A stretch of DNA of 64,000 nucleotides from Leptospira stimsonii (GTDB taxonomy: Bacteria; Spirochaetota; Leptospiria; Leptospirales; Leptospiraceae). Position numbers and translations under genes: made by a program. The DNA lies in contig NZ_QHCS01000001.1 in the NCBI RefSeq assembly GCF_003545875.1, positions 1,561,159 through 1,625,158 on the forward strand, given 5' to 3'. The notes below the pieces were generated by a model that was not told the DNA's origin, ran no database searches, and saw only the letters and a list, made by a program, of their open reading frames with translations. Shown piece by piece: positions 10,644-27,777 of this stretch (position 1 is the first letter of the stretch; each line of letters opens with the position of its first letter).

Positions 10644-11672
10644 ATGACAAAAAAGTTAATCTTCTTTGCGTTCTTAGTTGTATTACTTCAATTCCCTATC
10701 TTTGCGTCCGAGGAATCTTCTCACGAAACCTTTGATCTGAATGAAGTCATCGTCCATCACTTGATGGACAACCCCGAGTTTCCTTTTAACGTAGGCGGGG
10801 TTCAGGTATTCGAAGGACAATCCGGCTTTGATCCGAAGAACGCGTCCATCTTTACCGATCACGAAACCGGCAAACGTTTTCACTACGTCGGCGGGTTCGA
10901 CATGCACATCACAAAACGTGTCACGATGATGTGGATCGTAGCGCTTCTTCTTTTTCTGATCTTTATTCCTGCCGCTCGTATCATAGCAAAAAATCCGCTC
11001 AAGGTTCAGTCTCGTTTTGCCAACATGGTGGAAGTCTTCGTCAACTTTCTCAAAAAAGACATTGTGGATGAAAGTATGCACGGGCATGGCCATGGATACT
11101 ATCACTACATCTTCACGTTATTCTTCTTTATTCTCTTTTGTAATTTGATGGGACTTGTTCCTCCCGTAGGAGAGCTGATCGCGGTAGCGGGAGAATCTGC
11201 GGGAATCATTCACGTAGATCACCACAATATGCCTCTCGTAGCCAAGCTCTGGAGTGGAATTACGGTTACCGGTGATATTTCGGTAACGATGACTCTCGCA
11301 CTTCTTACGATGCTTTTGATCTACAGCGCCGGTTTTATTTATCAAGGACCGAAATTTATTTGGCATTCGGTTCCAAACGGAGTTCCTCTTCCGCTTTATT
11401 TGATCATGTGGCCTCTCGAATTTATCGTTTCTCCGATGGCGAAAACCTTCGCACTTACCGTGCGTCTTTTGGCAAACATGACCGCAGGACACGTTATCAT
11501 TCTCGCTCTGATGGGTTTTATCTTTCAGTTTCAATCTTGGGGAATCGTTCCCGTTTCGGTGATCGGTTCCGGATTGATTTATGTTTTGGAGATCTTTGTG
11601 GCTTTTCTCCAAGCATACATTTTCGTATTGCTTACGTCCCTTTTCGTGGGATTGAGCATGCATAGGCATTGA
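10644..11672 (+). CDS. atpB: ATP synthase Fo subunit a
   Basis: The stator half-channel subunit of the proton path. From the ATG at 10644 it is 342 residues, beginning with a signal-peptide-like segment (MTKKLIFFAFLVVLLQ). A long extracytoplasmic N-terminal domain and a His-rich loop (ESMHGHGHGYYHY) precede the membrane core. The essential arginine is in 'ALTVRLLANMTAGH'. 'WPLEFIVSPMAK' and the last helices also match the family. The same frame is open upstream to a GTG at 10575 and an ATG at 10620, but only the 10644 start gives a tidy signal sequence. It is longer than E. coli AtpB (271 residues) because of the N-terminal extension. It heads atpEFHAGDC. Confidence 0.95.
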   Translation: MTKKLIFFAFLVVLLQFPIFASEESSHETFDLNEVIVHHLMDNPEFPFNVGGVQVFEGQSGFDPKNASIFTDHETGKRFHYVGGFDMHITKRVTMMWIVALLLFLIFIPAARIIAKNPLKVQSRFANMVEVFVNFLKKDIVDESMHGHGHGYYHYIFTLFFFILFCNLMGLVPPVGELIAVAGESAGIIHVDHHNMPLVAKLWSGITVTGDISVTMTLALLTMLLIYSAGFIYQGPKFIWHSVPNGVPLPLYLIMWPLEFIVSPMAKTFALTVRLLANMTAGHVIILALMGFIFQFQSWGIVPVSVIGSGLIYVLEIFVAFLQAYIFVLLTSLFVGLSMHRH

Positions 11673-11704
11673 TTGTAGAATATTGCAATAAACACAGGAG
11701 GCAA

Positions 11705-12012
<308 letters not shown>

Positions 12013-12015
12013 AAC

Positions 12016-12537
12016 TTGGTACTCTTAGCTGCTAAGGGATTAAGCCTCCTAGATGTAAACCCGGGTCTGGTAGTCTGGACTCTGGTTACCTTTCTAGTCG
12101 TAGTCTTAGTTCTGAAAAAGTTTGCCTGGGATGTAATTCTGAAGGCGCTCGATGAAAGAGCGGAAACCGTTCAGAACGACATCAAAAAGGCCTCAGAACT
12201 CCGTTCGGAAGCGGAAGCTCTCCTGAAGGATTACGAAGCTAGGTTGAACTCTGCCAAAGACGAGGCGAACGCGATCATTGCGGAAGCCAAGTCGGATGCT
12301 CTGAAACTGAAGAACAAACTTCTCGAAGAAACCAATTCGGAAGTGAAGGCTCAGAAAGATCAGGCAGTGAAAGAGATCGAACTTGCTAAGGGAAAGGCTT
12401 TGGAACAATTGCAATCACAGATAGTCGAGATGAGTATCTCCGTTGCAAGCAAGGTTCTTGAAAAACAACTGAAGTCCGAAGACTACAAAGCTTTTGTTGA
12501 AAAAGAACTAGAACAACTCAAAAAATTGAGCGCATAA
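12016..12537 (+). CDS. atpF: ATP synthase Fo subunit b
   Basis: The peripheral stalk. One N-terminal membrane helix ('GLVVWTLVTFLVVVLVLKKF') is followed by a long charged coiled coil ('LDERAETVQNDIKKASELR' onward) that reaches F1; 173 residues, normal for the family. Translation must start at a TTG at 12016, three bases after the atpE stop, because no ATG lies upstream of the membrane helix in this frame. It is coupled tightly to atpE and to atpH, whose ATG follows the stop after three bases. Confidence 0.95.
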   Translation: MVLLAAKGLSLLDVNPGLVVWTLVTFLVVVLVLKKFAWDVILKALDERAETVQNDIKKASELRSEAEALLKDYEARLNSAKDEANAIIAEAKSDALKLKNKLLEETNSEVKAQKDQAVKEIELAKGKALEQLQSQIVEMSISVASKVLEKQLKSEDYKAFVEKELEQLKKLSA

Positions 12538-12540
12538 ACA

Positions 12541-15477
<2,937 letters not shown>

Positions 15478-15483
15478 TCACAT

Positions 15484-16905
<1,422 letters not shown>

Positions 16906-16911
16906 TCGGAA

Positions 16912-17295
16912 ATGTCCGCGAATAAACTGAACGTATCCGTAATCTCTCCCGAAAAGATTCTCTATAAGGGAGAGGTGGATTCTCTGGTCGTTCCGGGTAG
17001 CGAAGGATTTTTCGGAATCCTTCCCAACCACGCGCCTCTGGTCGCCGTTCTTGGGATCGGAGTTCTTGAAATCCGCAAGGGGGAAAAAGTCAAAGTTCTC
17101 TCCGTTGAAGGCGGGTTTATCGAAGTGAAAGAAAATTCCATCAGCATTCTTACCGATCACGGCGCTCTGAAGGAAGACATCGATCTCCAAGCTGAGCAAA
17201 AAAATCTCTCCGAAGTTGAAAAACTTCCCCCTTCCGATTCTAAAAATCTTCTCCTCCAAAAAGCAAAAACCCGAATTTTAGTCGCATCGCGCTAA
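16912..17295 (+). CDS. atpC: ATP synthase F1 subunit epsilon
   Basis: 127 residues. The N-terminal beta-sandwich carries 'VVPGSEGFFGILPNHAPLVA', the family signature, then 'VEGGFIEVKENSISILTDHG', and a helical C-terminal region that in other species regulates the enzyme by extending into F1. It starts six bases after atpD and closes the atp operon. The next gene starts about 80 bases on without an obvious terminator between, so read-through into the SLBB gene is possible. Confidence 0.95.
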   Translation: MSANKLNVSVISPEKILYKGEVDSLVVPGSEGFFGILPNHAPLVAVLGIGVLEIRKGEKVKVLSVEGGFIEVKENSISILTDHGALKEDIDLQAEQKNLSEVEKLPPSDSKNLLLQKAKTRILVASR

Positions 17296-17313
17296 CTTTT
17301 AGGGGTCCTCCGA

Positions 17314-17367
<54 letters not shown>

Positions 17368-17378
17368 TCGAAAGCTTT

Positions 17379-17660
17379 ATGAGAACAACGATCACCATCA
17401 TCGGCTTATTGGTGTTATTTGTAAGCGTAGGTATTCTTTTGAGAAGAAACCAGGATCGGGTTCGGAGTTTCTTCGAACCGGACAGTATTTCCGCGGCAAT
17501 CCGTGGGAACGTTCAAAATCCCGGAGTCTATCGTCTCAAACAGGGAGATACCTTAGAGGACTTATTGAAGATCGCGGGCGGCTTAAAAAAACCTTCGCAG
17601 ACGCAACCGGACTTGAACCGTGAAATCCTGGACGGTCAGGTCATCGAATTGAAAGAATGA
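17379..17660 (+). CDS. Membrane-anchored SLBB-domain protein
   Basis: A 93-residue protein. Residues about 3-22 form a single membrane helix ('TITIIGLLVLFVSVGILL'), followed by a soluble SLBB beta-grasp domain: 'AAIRGNVQNPGVYRLKQGDT', then 'LEDLLKIAGGLK', as in ComEA and polysaccharide-export proteins. With only one SLBB and no helix-hairpin-helix, it is not ComEA itself. SLBB domains bind small ligands or glycans, so a periplasmic binding role is plausible. It lies 9 bases ahead of the large acidic repeat protein. Confidence 0.75.
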   Translation: MRTTITIIGLLVLFVSVGILLRRNQDRVRSFFEPDSISAAIRGNVQNPGVYRLKQGDTLEDLLKIAGGLKKPSQTQPDLNREILDGQVIELKE

Positions 17661-17669
17661 TAGAGGAAG

Positions 17670-21062
<3,393 letters not shown>

Positions 21063-21065
21063 CCA

Positions 21066-23288
21066 ATGGGTTTGTTAGAGAGGGTCAGCAAGTTAGTCAA
21101 ATCCGATTCCACAGGCACGCCTTCTTCGATTTCTACGGAAGAGAAAAAATCGTTACTCAAAAAGTCGGAAGCGTTTCAGGGTAAAAAAAGTTTTTTTCAG
21201 CGTGCCCTCGGTATGCGAAACGAACCGGCCAGACTTGAACCTTCTTCGGAACCTATATTAGACCAACACACGACTCCGGAACTCACCGAACACGATGTCG
21301 ATTCCGAATCTTCCTTTACCGAAGACTTTTCTCTTCCTGAGCTCGACGGAGATTCTCCTACGTTGGAAGCGGAAGATCTTCAGGCAGAGTTTCCGGATTC
21401 TACGTTTGAATCCTCAGATAACTCCTTTGATAGCGGCGATCTGCTCGACCTTCCGGAAGATCTCGTGGAACCGGAAGGTGTCGCCAAAGAGGAGTTAGAC
21501 GAAGATCCGTTTTCTTCCCTTGCCGATTCGAATGATGCCGAACCGGAAGACGATCTCTCTCTGGATGAACTTTTTGGTGAAGAATCTCAAGAAGAATCTC
21601 CGAAGAAACCGGAAGCGCCCGTTGTGAAATCGGAAGAGGAACCGGAAGAAACCGAACTTCCGGCGAACTTGGACGAGGATCCTTTTAGCGATTGGGTGAA
21701 AGAAGCGGAACAAGAAGCCGCTCGTACTCCTTCGAAAGTAGATTCGAAAGCCGCTTCCACCGAAAAAGGAGATTTCCTTTTCGACGATGATTCTAACTTC
21801 ACGACGTCTCCAATCGATCTACAAATCGCTTCCCGTAAAAAATTAGAAAATTATATGTCCGTCTTCGAGATCAGCAAAGAGATCGGGGTCTCCACCGGCT
21901 TCGCGGACTTTTTCGAAAATCTCCTTTTCTCGATTATGGGGCAGATCGGCGCGGAATCGATCGGCATCTTTTCCTCCAAAAACGGAGACAAGGAATTCTT
22001 TCGTTTGGAGGATTATCAAGGAGAAGGTTTCAATCCGGAATGGACGATTTCTTCCGAGGACGAAATCTATCACGCGGTGCATAACGCAGGTTCCGTCTTG
22101 TATGCGAAAGAACTTATAAAGCCGACCCTTCCCGCAAAAGAACAAGAAATCTTAAAACAATCCAACGCTGAACTCCTCGTCGCGATCCGATACATGGATG
22201 ATTTTTTCGGGATCATCATTTTGAGTAAGACGATCAGCGGTGAAGACTATACGATCGAGGATTTAGAATTCCTAAAAATCATCGGGGAGATCGCGGGCTC
22301 CGTCTATCGCAGAATTTTCGACACGGAACAACTTCATCAGGAAAATCAGAATCTCAAAGAAGTAATTCGCGCAAACGAATTGATCATTTCTCTCGCTAGA
22401 GATTTCGGCGCGATAAGAACTCTCGACGAGGCCTACGACAAGTTGATTTCCTCTTTTAAAGAGGAATTGAAGGTGAGAAGGGCGACGTTCATGATTTTGG
22501 ACGGTCATACAAAGAACGAGTTCCGTGTTTTCGCTTCCAATCTTTTAACTCCGGAACACGTGGGCTCTTTCACTCTTCCTCTGGAAAGTTCCATCGTCGG
22601 GATCGTTTCCAATATTCCCGGCGTGTTCAGAATCGAAAATTTTAGAAAACATCCCGAGCTTATGCAGAAACTTTCCAACGATGAACTCGGCTTGATGTCC
22701 GATTTTATCGTCATTCCGTTTATCAATCTTCATTGGTTGGTGGGAATGTTGATCATACACGAGACAGATGTTCCGTGGACGGACAGCGATCGGGAAACGG
22801 CGGTTGGAGTCTCCGAGGTATTGGCACCCGTTTTTTCCAGCCTTCTCCTCATCCAAGAAAGGGATTCGGTATTCAAAGACCCGTTTAGCCCGGTGGAAGA
22901 AAAAATCGAGGATATGATCTTAAAGGCCGCGAGACTTGGTAGCTCCTTTAGTTTAACTATATTCAAAGTTCAGAATGTATCTCGGATGGTGAAATTAAAA
23001 GGTTCCGGTTTTTTCGCTTCTTACAGCGAAGAACTTCGTAAGGCGATCCAGGAAAATCTTTCCGAGTCCGATTTTCATTATAGAATCGGACAAGGAAAAT
23101 ACGCGGTTATTTTGGATGGAAAGGATCGAGAAGAAACGCAGATTCTCATCCGAAAAATAAAAAACAAACTAAACGACGCCGATCGTAGATCGAAAGATTT
23201 CCAAACTTCCGTGATTCAGCACACTCTTTGTTATCCGGCGGATACGAAGGAAAAGGAAAGAATTCTCGAATTGCTCGAAGAATCCTGA
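21066..23288 (+). CDS. GAF-domain protein with acidic N-terminus and degenerate GGDEF-like end
   Basis: 740 residues. A basic start (MGLLERVSKLVKS) leads to an acidic low-complexity region to about residue 240, similar in composition to the preceding protein, including 'DDLSLDELFGEE'. Residues about 255-420 and 440-600 look like two GAF-type sensor domains ('GAESIGIFSSKNGDKEFFRL' and 'RRATFMILDGHTKNEFRVFA'). The C-terminal 130 residues follow a GGDEF fold pattern, but the signature position reads 'YRIGQGKYAVIL' where an active cyclase has R-x-G-G-D-E-F, so it should not make c-di-GMP. It sits four bases after the acidic gene and eight before the acyltransferase gene. A ligand-sensing regulatory partner of the acidic protein is the inference. 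Confidence 0.75.
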   Translation: MGLLERVSKLVKSDSTGTPSSISTEEKKSLLKKSEAFQGKKSFFQRALGMRNEPARLEPSSEPILDQHTTPELTEHDVDSESSFTEDFSLPELDGDSPTLEAEDLQAEFPDSTFESSDNSFDSGDLLDLPEDLVEPEGVAKEELDEDPFSSLADSNDAEPEDDLSLDELFGEESQEESPKKPEAPVVKSEEEPEETELPANLDEDPFSDWVKEAEQEAARTPSKVDSKAASTEKGDFLFDDDSNFTTSPIDLQIASRKKLENYMSVFEISKEIGVSTGFADFFENLLFSIMGQIGAESIGIFSSKNGDKEFFRLEDYQGEGFNPEWTISSEDEIYHAVHNAGSVLYAKELIKPTLPAKEQEILKQSNAELLVAIRYMDDFFGIIILSKTISGEDYTIEDLEFLKIIGEIAGSVYRRIFDTEQLHQENQNLKEVIRANELIISLARDFGAIRTLDEAYDKLISSFKEELKVRRATFMILDGHTKNEFRVFASNLLTPEHVGSFTLPLESSIVGIVSNIPGVFRIENFRKHPELMQKLSNDELGLMSDFIVIPFINLHWLVGMLIIHETDVPWTDSDRETAVGVSEVLAPVFSSLLLIQERDSVFKDPFSPVEEKIEDMILKAARLGSSFSLTIFKVQNVSRMVKLKGSGFFASYSEELRKAIQENLSESDFHYRIGQGKYAVILDGKDREETQILIRKIKNKLNDADRRSKDFQTSVIQHTLCYPADTKEKERILELLEES

Positions 23289-23295
23289 TGAGAGA

Positions 23296-24717
23296 ATGTT
23301 ATTCAACTCTCTGAATTTTCTCGTATTCTTAATCGCCTTTTTACTTCTCTATTTTCGTTTCGGTAAACTCGGCCAGAATCGACTCTTATTTTTCGGCGGG
23401 CTTCTCTTTTACGGCTTTTGGAAGGCGGAGATGGTCCTTCTGCTTTTGTTTTGTATCGCACTGAACTTCGCGGGAGGGATTTATCTCGGTAGAAAGAAGG
23501 GAGTCGACCAAAAAAGGACCTTCGTGGGGCTCATTTCCATCAACCTCGCGATTCTTATCTTTTTTAAATACATTCTTTTTTTATTAAGTATTTGGAACGA
23601 TACCTTAGGGGTTGTTTTCCCAAAGGCCGGAATTGCACTTCCTGAAATTTTGCTACCCGTCGGAATTTCTTTTTACACCTTTCACAACATCAGTTATCTT
23701 TCGGATATTCGATCCGGAAAAATATTTCCTTGCACCGATTTTATTCGGTTTGGCGTTTACGATCTCTTCTTTCCCCTGCTTCTCGCGGGTCCGATCGAAA
23801 GACCGGATTCTTTACTTCCTCAGATCGAAAACGAAAGAACGATCACTCAGAACGGATTTTTTTCCGGTGTCATTTTGTTCCTCTGGGGAATTTTTAAAAA
23901 AGTTTTTATCGGAGATCACCTCCTTCTTTTCACTGGGAAGGCGATGGAACCGAGTATGGAGCTTGCTCCGGGAATGATCCTTTGGATAGCGTTTTGTTTT
24001 GCCTTTCAGGTTTATGCCGATTTTAGCGGATATACCGATGCGGCTCGAGGTCTTGCGAAAATGCTTGGGTTTCGCCTAACGCTCAACTTTAATTTTCCGT
24101 TCATTTCTTCCAACCCTTCCGAATTTTGGAGGCGCTGGCATATTTCACTTTCCACGTGGCTTCGGGATTATCTCTATATTCCTCTCGGAGGAAATCGAGT
24201 TTCCGTTTTTAGGCAGAATATAAATTTGATGATCGTTTGGATTCTCGGCGGTCTCTGGCACGGGGCTACCTATGGTTATCTCGTTTGGGGCTTTTATTGC
24301 GGTCTACAGGTAGTCGGCTTTAATCTTTTTCAAAAATACGTGCTAAGATTCTTTTCTTTGAATATTCCGATTTTAGAATGGAGTCTGAAATTGGCAGGAG
24401 TTATTTTGACTTTTTGGATGTTTGCGCTCGGATTGCTTTTGTTTCAGGTCCATTCTCCGAACGAACTTTGGAGTTTTGTTTTGAACGCCACGAGCGGTTT
24501 GTATTGGAATGGGGTGATCGCAGGAAAACTTTTATTTCTTCTTTTCCCTCTTTTGATCGTGGAGCCCTGGATGATCCTTTCCGGCGGCACCGATTCTTTT
24601 TTGGAAAGAATCGTGACAAAGCCGTTGCGATGGATTCCTCTTTCTTTCGGAGTCGTAGTTTTGTTCTTTCTTTTCGGAGTTTTTGAAAAGAAAGAATTTT
24701 TTTACTTTCAGTTTTAG
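23296..24717 (+). CDS. AlgI-family MBOAT O-acyltransferase
   Basis: 473 residues with about ten membrane helices. The MBOAT signature is clear: 'FSGYTDAARGLAKMLGF', 'NFPFISSNPSEFWRRWHISL', 'LRDYLYIPLGGNR' and 'ILGGLWHGATYGYLVWG', with the invariant catalytic histidine in GLWHGA and a second in RRWHIS. AlgI/PatA/DltB relatives move acyl groups, usually acetyl, across the membrane onto polysaccharide or other periplasmic acceptors. The next gene encodes a DUF1574 protein of the SGNH-like type that commonly accompanies such MBOATs. The acceptor is unknown; LPS O-antigen or peptidoglycan are possibilities. Confidence 0.9.
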   Translation: MLFNSLNFLVFLIAFLLLYFRFGKLGQNRLLFFGGLLFYGFWKAEMVLLLLFCIALNFAGGIYLGRKKGVDQKRTFVGLISINLAILIFFKYILFLLSIWNDTLGVVFPKAGIALPEILLPVGISFYTFHNISYLSDIRSGKIFPCTDFIRFGVYDLFFPLLLAGPIERPDSLLPQIENERTITQNGFFSGVILFLWGIFKKVFIGDHLLLFTGKAMEPSMELAPGMILWIAFCFAFQVYADFSGYTDAARGLAKMLGFRLTLNFNFPFISSNPSEFWRRWHISLSTWLRDYLYIPLGGNRVSVFRQNINLMIVWILGGLWHGATYGYLVWGFYCGLQVVGFNLFQKYVLRFFSLNIPILEWSLKLAGVILTFWMFALGLLLFQVHSPNELWSFVLNATSGLYWNGVIAGKLLFLLFPLLIVEPWMILSGGTDSFLERIVTKPLRWIPLSFGVVVLFFLFGVFEKKEFFYFQF

Positions 24718-24735
24718 ATCGGAATAAACCGGAAA

Positions 24736-25917
24736 ATGTTTTTCACACGAATTCGAAATCAAAACACAAAGTTGATGCGGCCCAGCGGTATTGGCTTGCA
24801 TTCTTTTCTTTTTTTTGTCTTTCTCGTTTTGTTTCAGACGTTTTTGTTTCCTTCGCTTGTGCCGTTCCAAGAAAAAAATTCCTTTCTCTACGATCGACTT
24901 TCCCGTTTGGATCGGAATCTTTATACGGGCGCGGAACAAACGATTTCAAAAGCTCCGATCGTTTTTTTGGGAGATAGTCAGATTCTCTCCGGGATCCATC
25001 CGAGAGAACTCGGAGAGAAACTATCTCGACCGATCTGGTTTTTGCCTCGACCTTCGGAACAACCGGAGGGAATGCTTCTTCGTTTTAAAGAATATGAAAG
25101 AACGATCGGAGTAGAACCTGCGCTCGTAGTTGTCAACGGTTCTATTTTTTCCTTATCGGATATGGATGTCGCGAGCGCTCATCGAAGTTTGGTTTTGAAT
25201 TATGATTCCTTTCACCCCGAATTGTTTCTGGAATCGGGTTTTCGAAATTTTTATATTAAGAATCTTTCATCCGGTCTTTTTTATCTTTTCGGAAGAATTT
25301 TTCCGTTTCTTCGTCTGAATGCATCCATGTCTACCGGAATCAAACTCGTAGGGGAAGGAGATGAATTCAGTTATTCCGAAAAAAATATGGAGGCTCTCAT
25401 TTCCGGAAATCCGTTTTTGAAATGGTCCAGGAATAAAAATCGAAATCAATTTCTCGATTTAGAATATTCAAAAAATAAGGGATACATGGACTGGGCCCGG
25501 CATTCGACTTATGACGGAATTTGTGTTCCGAATTCTAAACCGCAGGTTCTTCCCCCGAACGCAGAACTTGCGGTACAAAAGACGAGATCTTCCTCGTTAA
25601 TGGCCTGGAAAGAATTGTTTCGATATCTCCGGTCGCGTGGAGTGAAGGTTCTTGCGATTTCGCTTCCGTTTCGTCCCGATTTCGATTCCCGTCTGGGTTC
25701 TCTGCCACAGATGACGATCTGGGAATCGATTCTTATAGAAGAGGAAGTTTCTTATTGGAAATTGGGTAGTTCATTTTTTGCCGATGAGGATTTTGGCGAT
25801 TATACTCATCTCAATACCTGCGGGATGAAAAAACTTGTTCCGGCCTTGAGTCGGGAAATTTTCAATTCGATCTCGACATCTCCTTCGAAATTGGTGGTCT
25901 CTGCGCTACGGATGTGA
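24736..25917 (+). CDS. DUF1574 SGNH-like protein, partner of MBOAT
   Basis: 393 residues: an N-terminal membrane anchor at about 22-40 and an extracytoplasmic domain. 'APIVFLGDSQILSGIHP' gives the GDS block of SGNH esterases (Asp80, Ser81) and 'EDFGDYTHLNTCG' near the end supplies the D-x-x-H block. This architecture matches the leptospiral DUF1574 family and is analogous to AlgJ/AlgX/DltD partners that complete acyl transfer in the periplasm. It starts 18 bases after the AlgI-like gene and closes the run of plus-strand genes that began at atpB. Confidence 0.85.
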   Translation: MFFTRIRNQNTKLMRPSGIGLHSFLFFVFLVLFQTFLFPSLVPFQEKNSFLYDRLSRLDRNLYTGAEQTISKAPIVFLGDSQILSGIHPRELGEKLSRPIWFLPRPSEQPEGMLLRFKEYERTIGVEPALVVVNGSIFSLSDMDVASAHRSLVLNYDSFHPELFLESGFRNFYIKNLSSGLFYLFGRIFPFLRLNASMSTGIKLVGEGDEFSYSEKNMEALISGNPFLKWSRNKNRNQFLDLEYSKNKGYMDWARHSTYDGICVPNSKPQVLPPNAELAVQKTRSSSLMAWKELFRYLRSRGVKVLAISLPFRPDFDSRLGSLPQMTIWESILIEEEVSYWKLGSSFFADEDFGDYTHLNTCGMKKLVPALSREIFNSISTSPSKLVVSALRM

Positions 25918-25930
25918 AGCGCGCGTTAGC

Positions 25931-25952
25931 GGTCTCCTCTTTTGAGGAGACC
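25931..25952. terminator. Hairpin between convergent genes
   Basis: GGTCTCCTC-TTTT-GAGGAGACC is a perfect 9-bp stem with a 4-base loop, 14 bases past the DUF1574 stop and facing the AlkD-like gene. Flanking GCGCG and GCGTTAGC/GCTAACGC segments could extend it. No long T run follows, so termination is plausible but not certain. Confidence 0.5.
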
Positions 25953-26050
25953 GAAGGCGTTAGCCGAAGCGCGGAACAAGCCGGGCCTGCGATTGATACT
26001 AGGGTTTTTATTCTTAGTGAAGATGGAGCAGGAGCGCCCAGGCTCTTCGC

Positions 26051-26758
26051 TTAACAACGAGCTTCTTTTTTCTTGATTCCCAGTTTTCCAGTCTTCTTCA
26101 TTTTTAGGATGTATTCTTCCGCATCCGGAACCTTGCACGCGGTATTTCCCATCAGAACCGTTACTTTGCCGATCTTTTTCGAAACTTTCAATGCCTCTTC
26201 CGTAAGTTTCGGATAAAATCCGCCGACCGCGATCACAAAGCCGTTCATACAATACTTCACTCTGTTTTGCGATTTGTGAATCTTCGATTCGACTCTCTTT
26301 AAGAGTTTTTGAATTTCCTTCGAATCGATTTGTTCATCCGGCGTGATCGAAAGAAGGCTTGTCAATGTGCTCCATCCGGATGAGGCGATACTTTCTTTGG
26401 GAGACTCGATCCATTCTTTGGCAAGTTCCCATCCGTACTTGCTTTCGGCGGCGATCCAGGCGACGGTGCTTTCGCTGATCATCGGTGATCCGGAATTCTT
26501 TGCCCAAAATTGAAGATCCTTTTTTTGGATTTCTTTTTCGTCTGCGATCAGTCCCGCAAGATACATCGCATCCGCGTTTCCTGTTTTATAAAGTTCTAAT
26601 GAAAGAGAATGGTTCTTTTTGATTTTTTTCTGAAGCTTTTTTAGATCTCCGACCTTCACTCCGAACAGTGGCTCTTTCGCTCCGTGATTGAGAAATATTT
26701 TTTTTACGCCTTCGGAACCCATCGATTCCAACTCTTTCATGATCTCTGCCGTATTCAC
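26051..26758 (-). CDS. DNA alkylation repair protein, AlkD-like
   Basis: 235 residues made of HEAT-like helical repeats, matching the AlkD family (PF08713): 'HGAKEPLFGVKVGDLKKLQK' at 25-45 and 'YKTGNADAMYLAGLIADE' at 56-74, then 'WAKNSGSPMISESTVAWIAA'. AlkC/AlkD glycosylases remove 3- and 7-alkylpurines from DNA. The conserved tryptophans and acids are not all placed by eye, so activity is not proven. Translation begins with GTG at 26758 after AAGGACA. It is a single gene, convergent with the DUF1574 gene. Confidence 0.85.
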   Translation of the reverse strand: MNTAEIMKELESMGSEGVKKIFLNHGAKEPLFGVKVGDLKKLQKKIKKNHSLSLELYKTGNADAMYLAGLIADEKEIQKKDLQFWAKNSGSPMISESTVAWIAAESKYGWELAKEWIESPKESIASSGWSTLTSLLSITPDEQIDSKEIQKLLKRVESKIHKSQNRVKYCMNGFVIAVGGFYPKLTEEALKVSKKIGKVTVLMGNTACKVPDAEEYILKMKKTGKLGIKKKEARC

Positions 26759-26854
26759 TTTGATTGTCCTTTCTATCTTTCGGAGTGGTTTTGCAAAAGA
26801 GAATTGAGTGTAAATGTTCCCATTCTTCTTCTTTTAAAAAATGTAAATCCGTAA

Positions 26855-26922
26855 TTTTACTCGTACCGGACTTGAAGCCCGATTTCAACTAAAATTTTAG
26901 GAAGAAAGTTTGTTGGAACAAT
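26855..26922 (+). repeat. Dispersed palindromic repeat, copy 2
   Basis: The core CGGACTT-G-AAGCCCG (26867-26881) is a slightly decayed form of the 15-bp palindrome. It is followed by CCGATTTCAACTAAAATTTTA and GTTTGTTGGAACAAT. The blocks and their order match the copy at 5791-5860 on the other strand. Confidence 0.7.
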
Positions 26923-26977
26923 CGAGAAAGCCGGAAAAAGAAATGGAAACAAAGTTCACATCTTCCGTCGATCCTCC

Positions 26978-27604
26978 TTAAAAGGATTCCGGATCGAATT
27001 CTCGCGAAGTCTTCAACTCTTCCTCTAAGATTTTTTGAATGGCCTTTGCGTGCATCTTTTTTGCGATCTTTTCCAGGATCGTGATTTCTTTCGAATCAGA
27101 GAGAACCAAGGACACGCTGTAATATCCGGATGATAATTTTGAGGAGGAGGTCGAATCGGTTTTTGCGGAGATGGCTTGGATATCTTTTCTTTCTACCACT
27201 TGTCTAAAACGAATCGGAATCGGAGTGTCATAGATCACAAATCGATTCGAATCCATCGAAATATTTGTCACGTTGAAAGAATGTTCCGCGATCACATACA
27301 ACCCATAGGTCGGGATCGCGAGTATAAGGAACGCGGTCAAAAGTTCGTCCACCGACCGAAACGCCAACATTTCTACGATGATTGTTCCCATTCCATAGAG
27401 AAGAACCGGAAGCATGGCGAGAGAGGAAGGATCGTATTTATCATAGGAACGTATCGTTCTATTTCTTTTTCTCCGAACGGAAAGTTTATCGGTTAAAATC
27501 GAATTCATGATTTTGAATGTTCCTTGAGGAACGTAGAAACATCCTTCCGCTCCAATTCTATGGATTTGATTCGCTGTATTCAAGGTTTCTTTTTGGTCGC
27601 TCAT
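26978..27604 (-). CDS. Hypothetical membrane protein, PH-like C-terminus
   Basis: From the ATG at 27604 the product is 208 residues. The start is uncertain: the frame is open to 27679, and ATGs at 27625 and 27508 are alternatives; 27604 has a weak AAAAGAG. Two membrane helices lie in the middle ('SLAMLPVLLYGMGTIIVEML' and 'ELLTAFLILAIPTYGLYVIA'), followed by a soluble beta-rich part ('NISMDSNRFVIYDTPIPIRF', 'YSVSLVLSDSKEITILE') like bacterial PH-type membrane proteins, and a C-terminal helix. No family can be named. It stands between the AlkD-like gene and the DUF1361 gene. Confidence 0.6.
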   Translation of the reverse strand: MSDQKETLNTANQIHRIGAEGCFYVPQGTFKIMNSILTDKLSVRRKRNRTIRSYDKYDPSSLAMLPVLLYGMGTIIVEMLAFRSVDELLTAFLILAIPTYGLYVIAEHSFNVTNISMDSNRFVIYDTPIPIRFRQVVERKDIQAISAKTDSTSSSKLSSGYYSVSLVLSDSKEITILEKIAKKMHAKAIQKILEEELKTSREFDPESF

Positions 27605-27777
27605 TCTCTTTTCATGGCTTTTCATTCTCGAAATCCTTTGGTTTGGGAAAAAGGTTCCTAAATTAAAACGGGAACGCACAACGTATGGAGTCGTTTCGTT
27701 TTTTGAAAAAGGGATTTTTCAAGAACGGAAATTTTCACTCCAATCCGGAGGATCGGAGAAGAGCGAATTTCTTAGCT

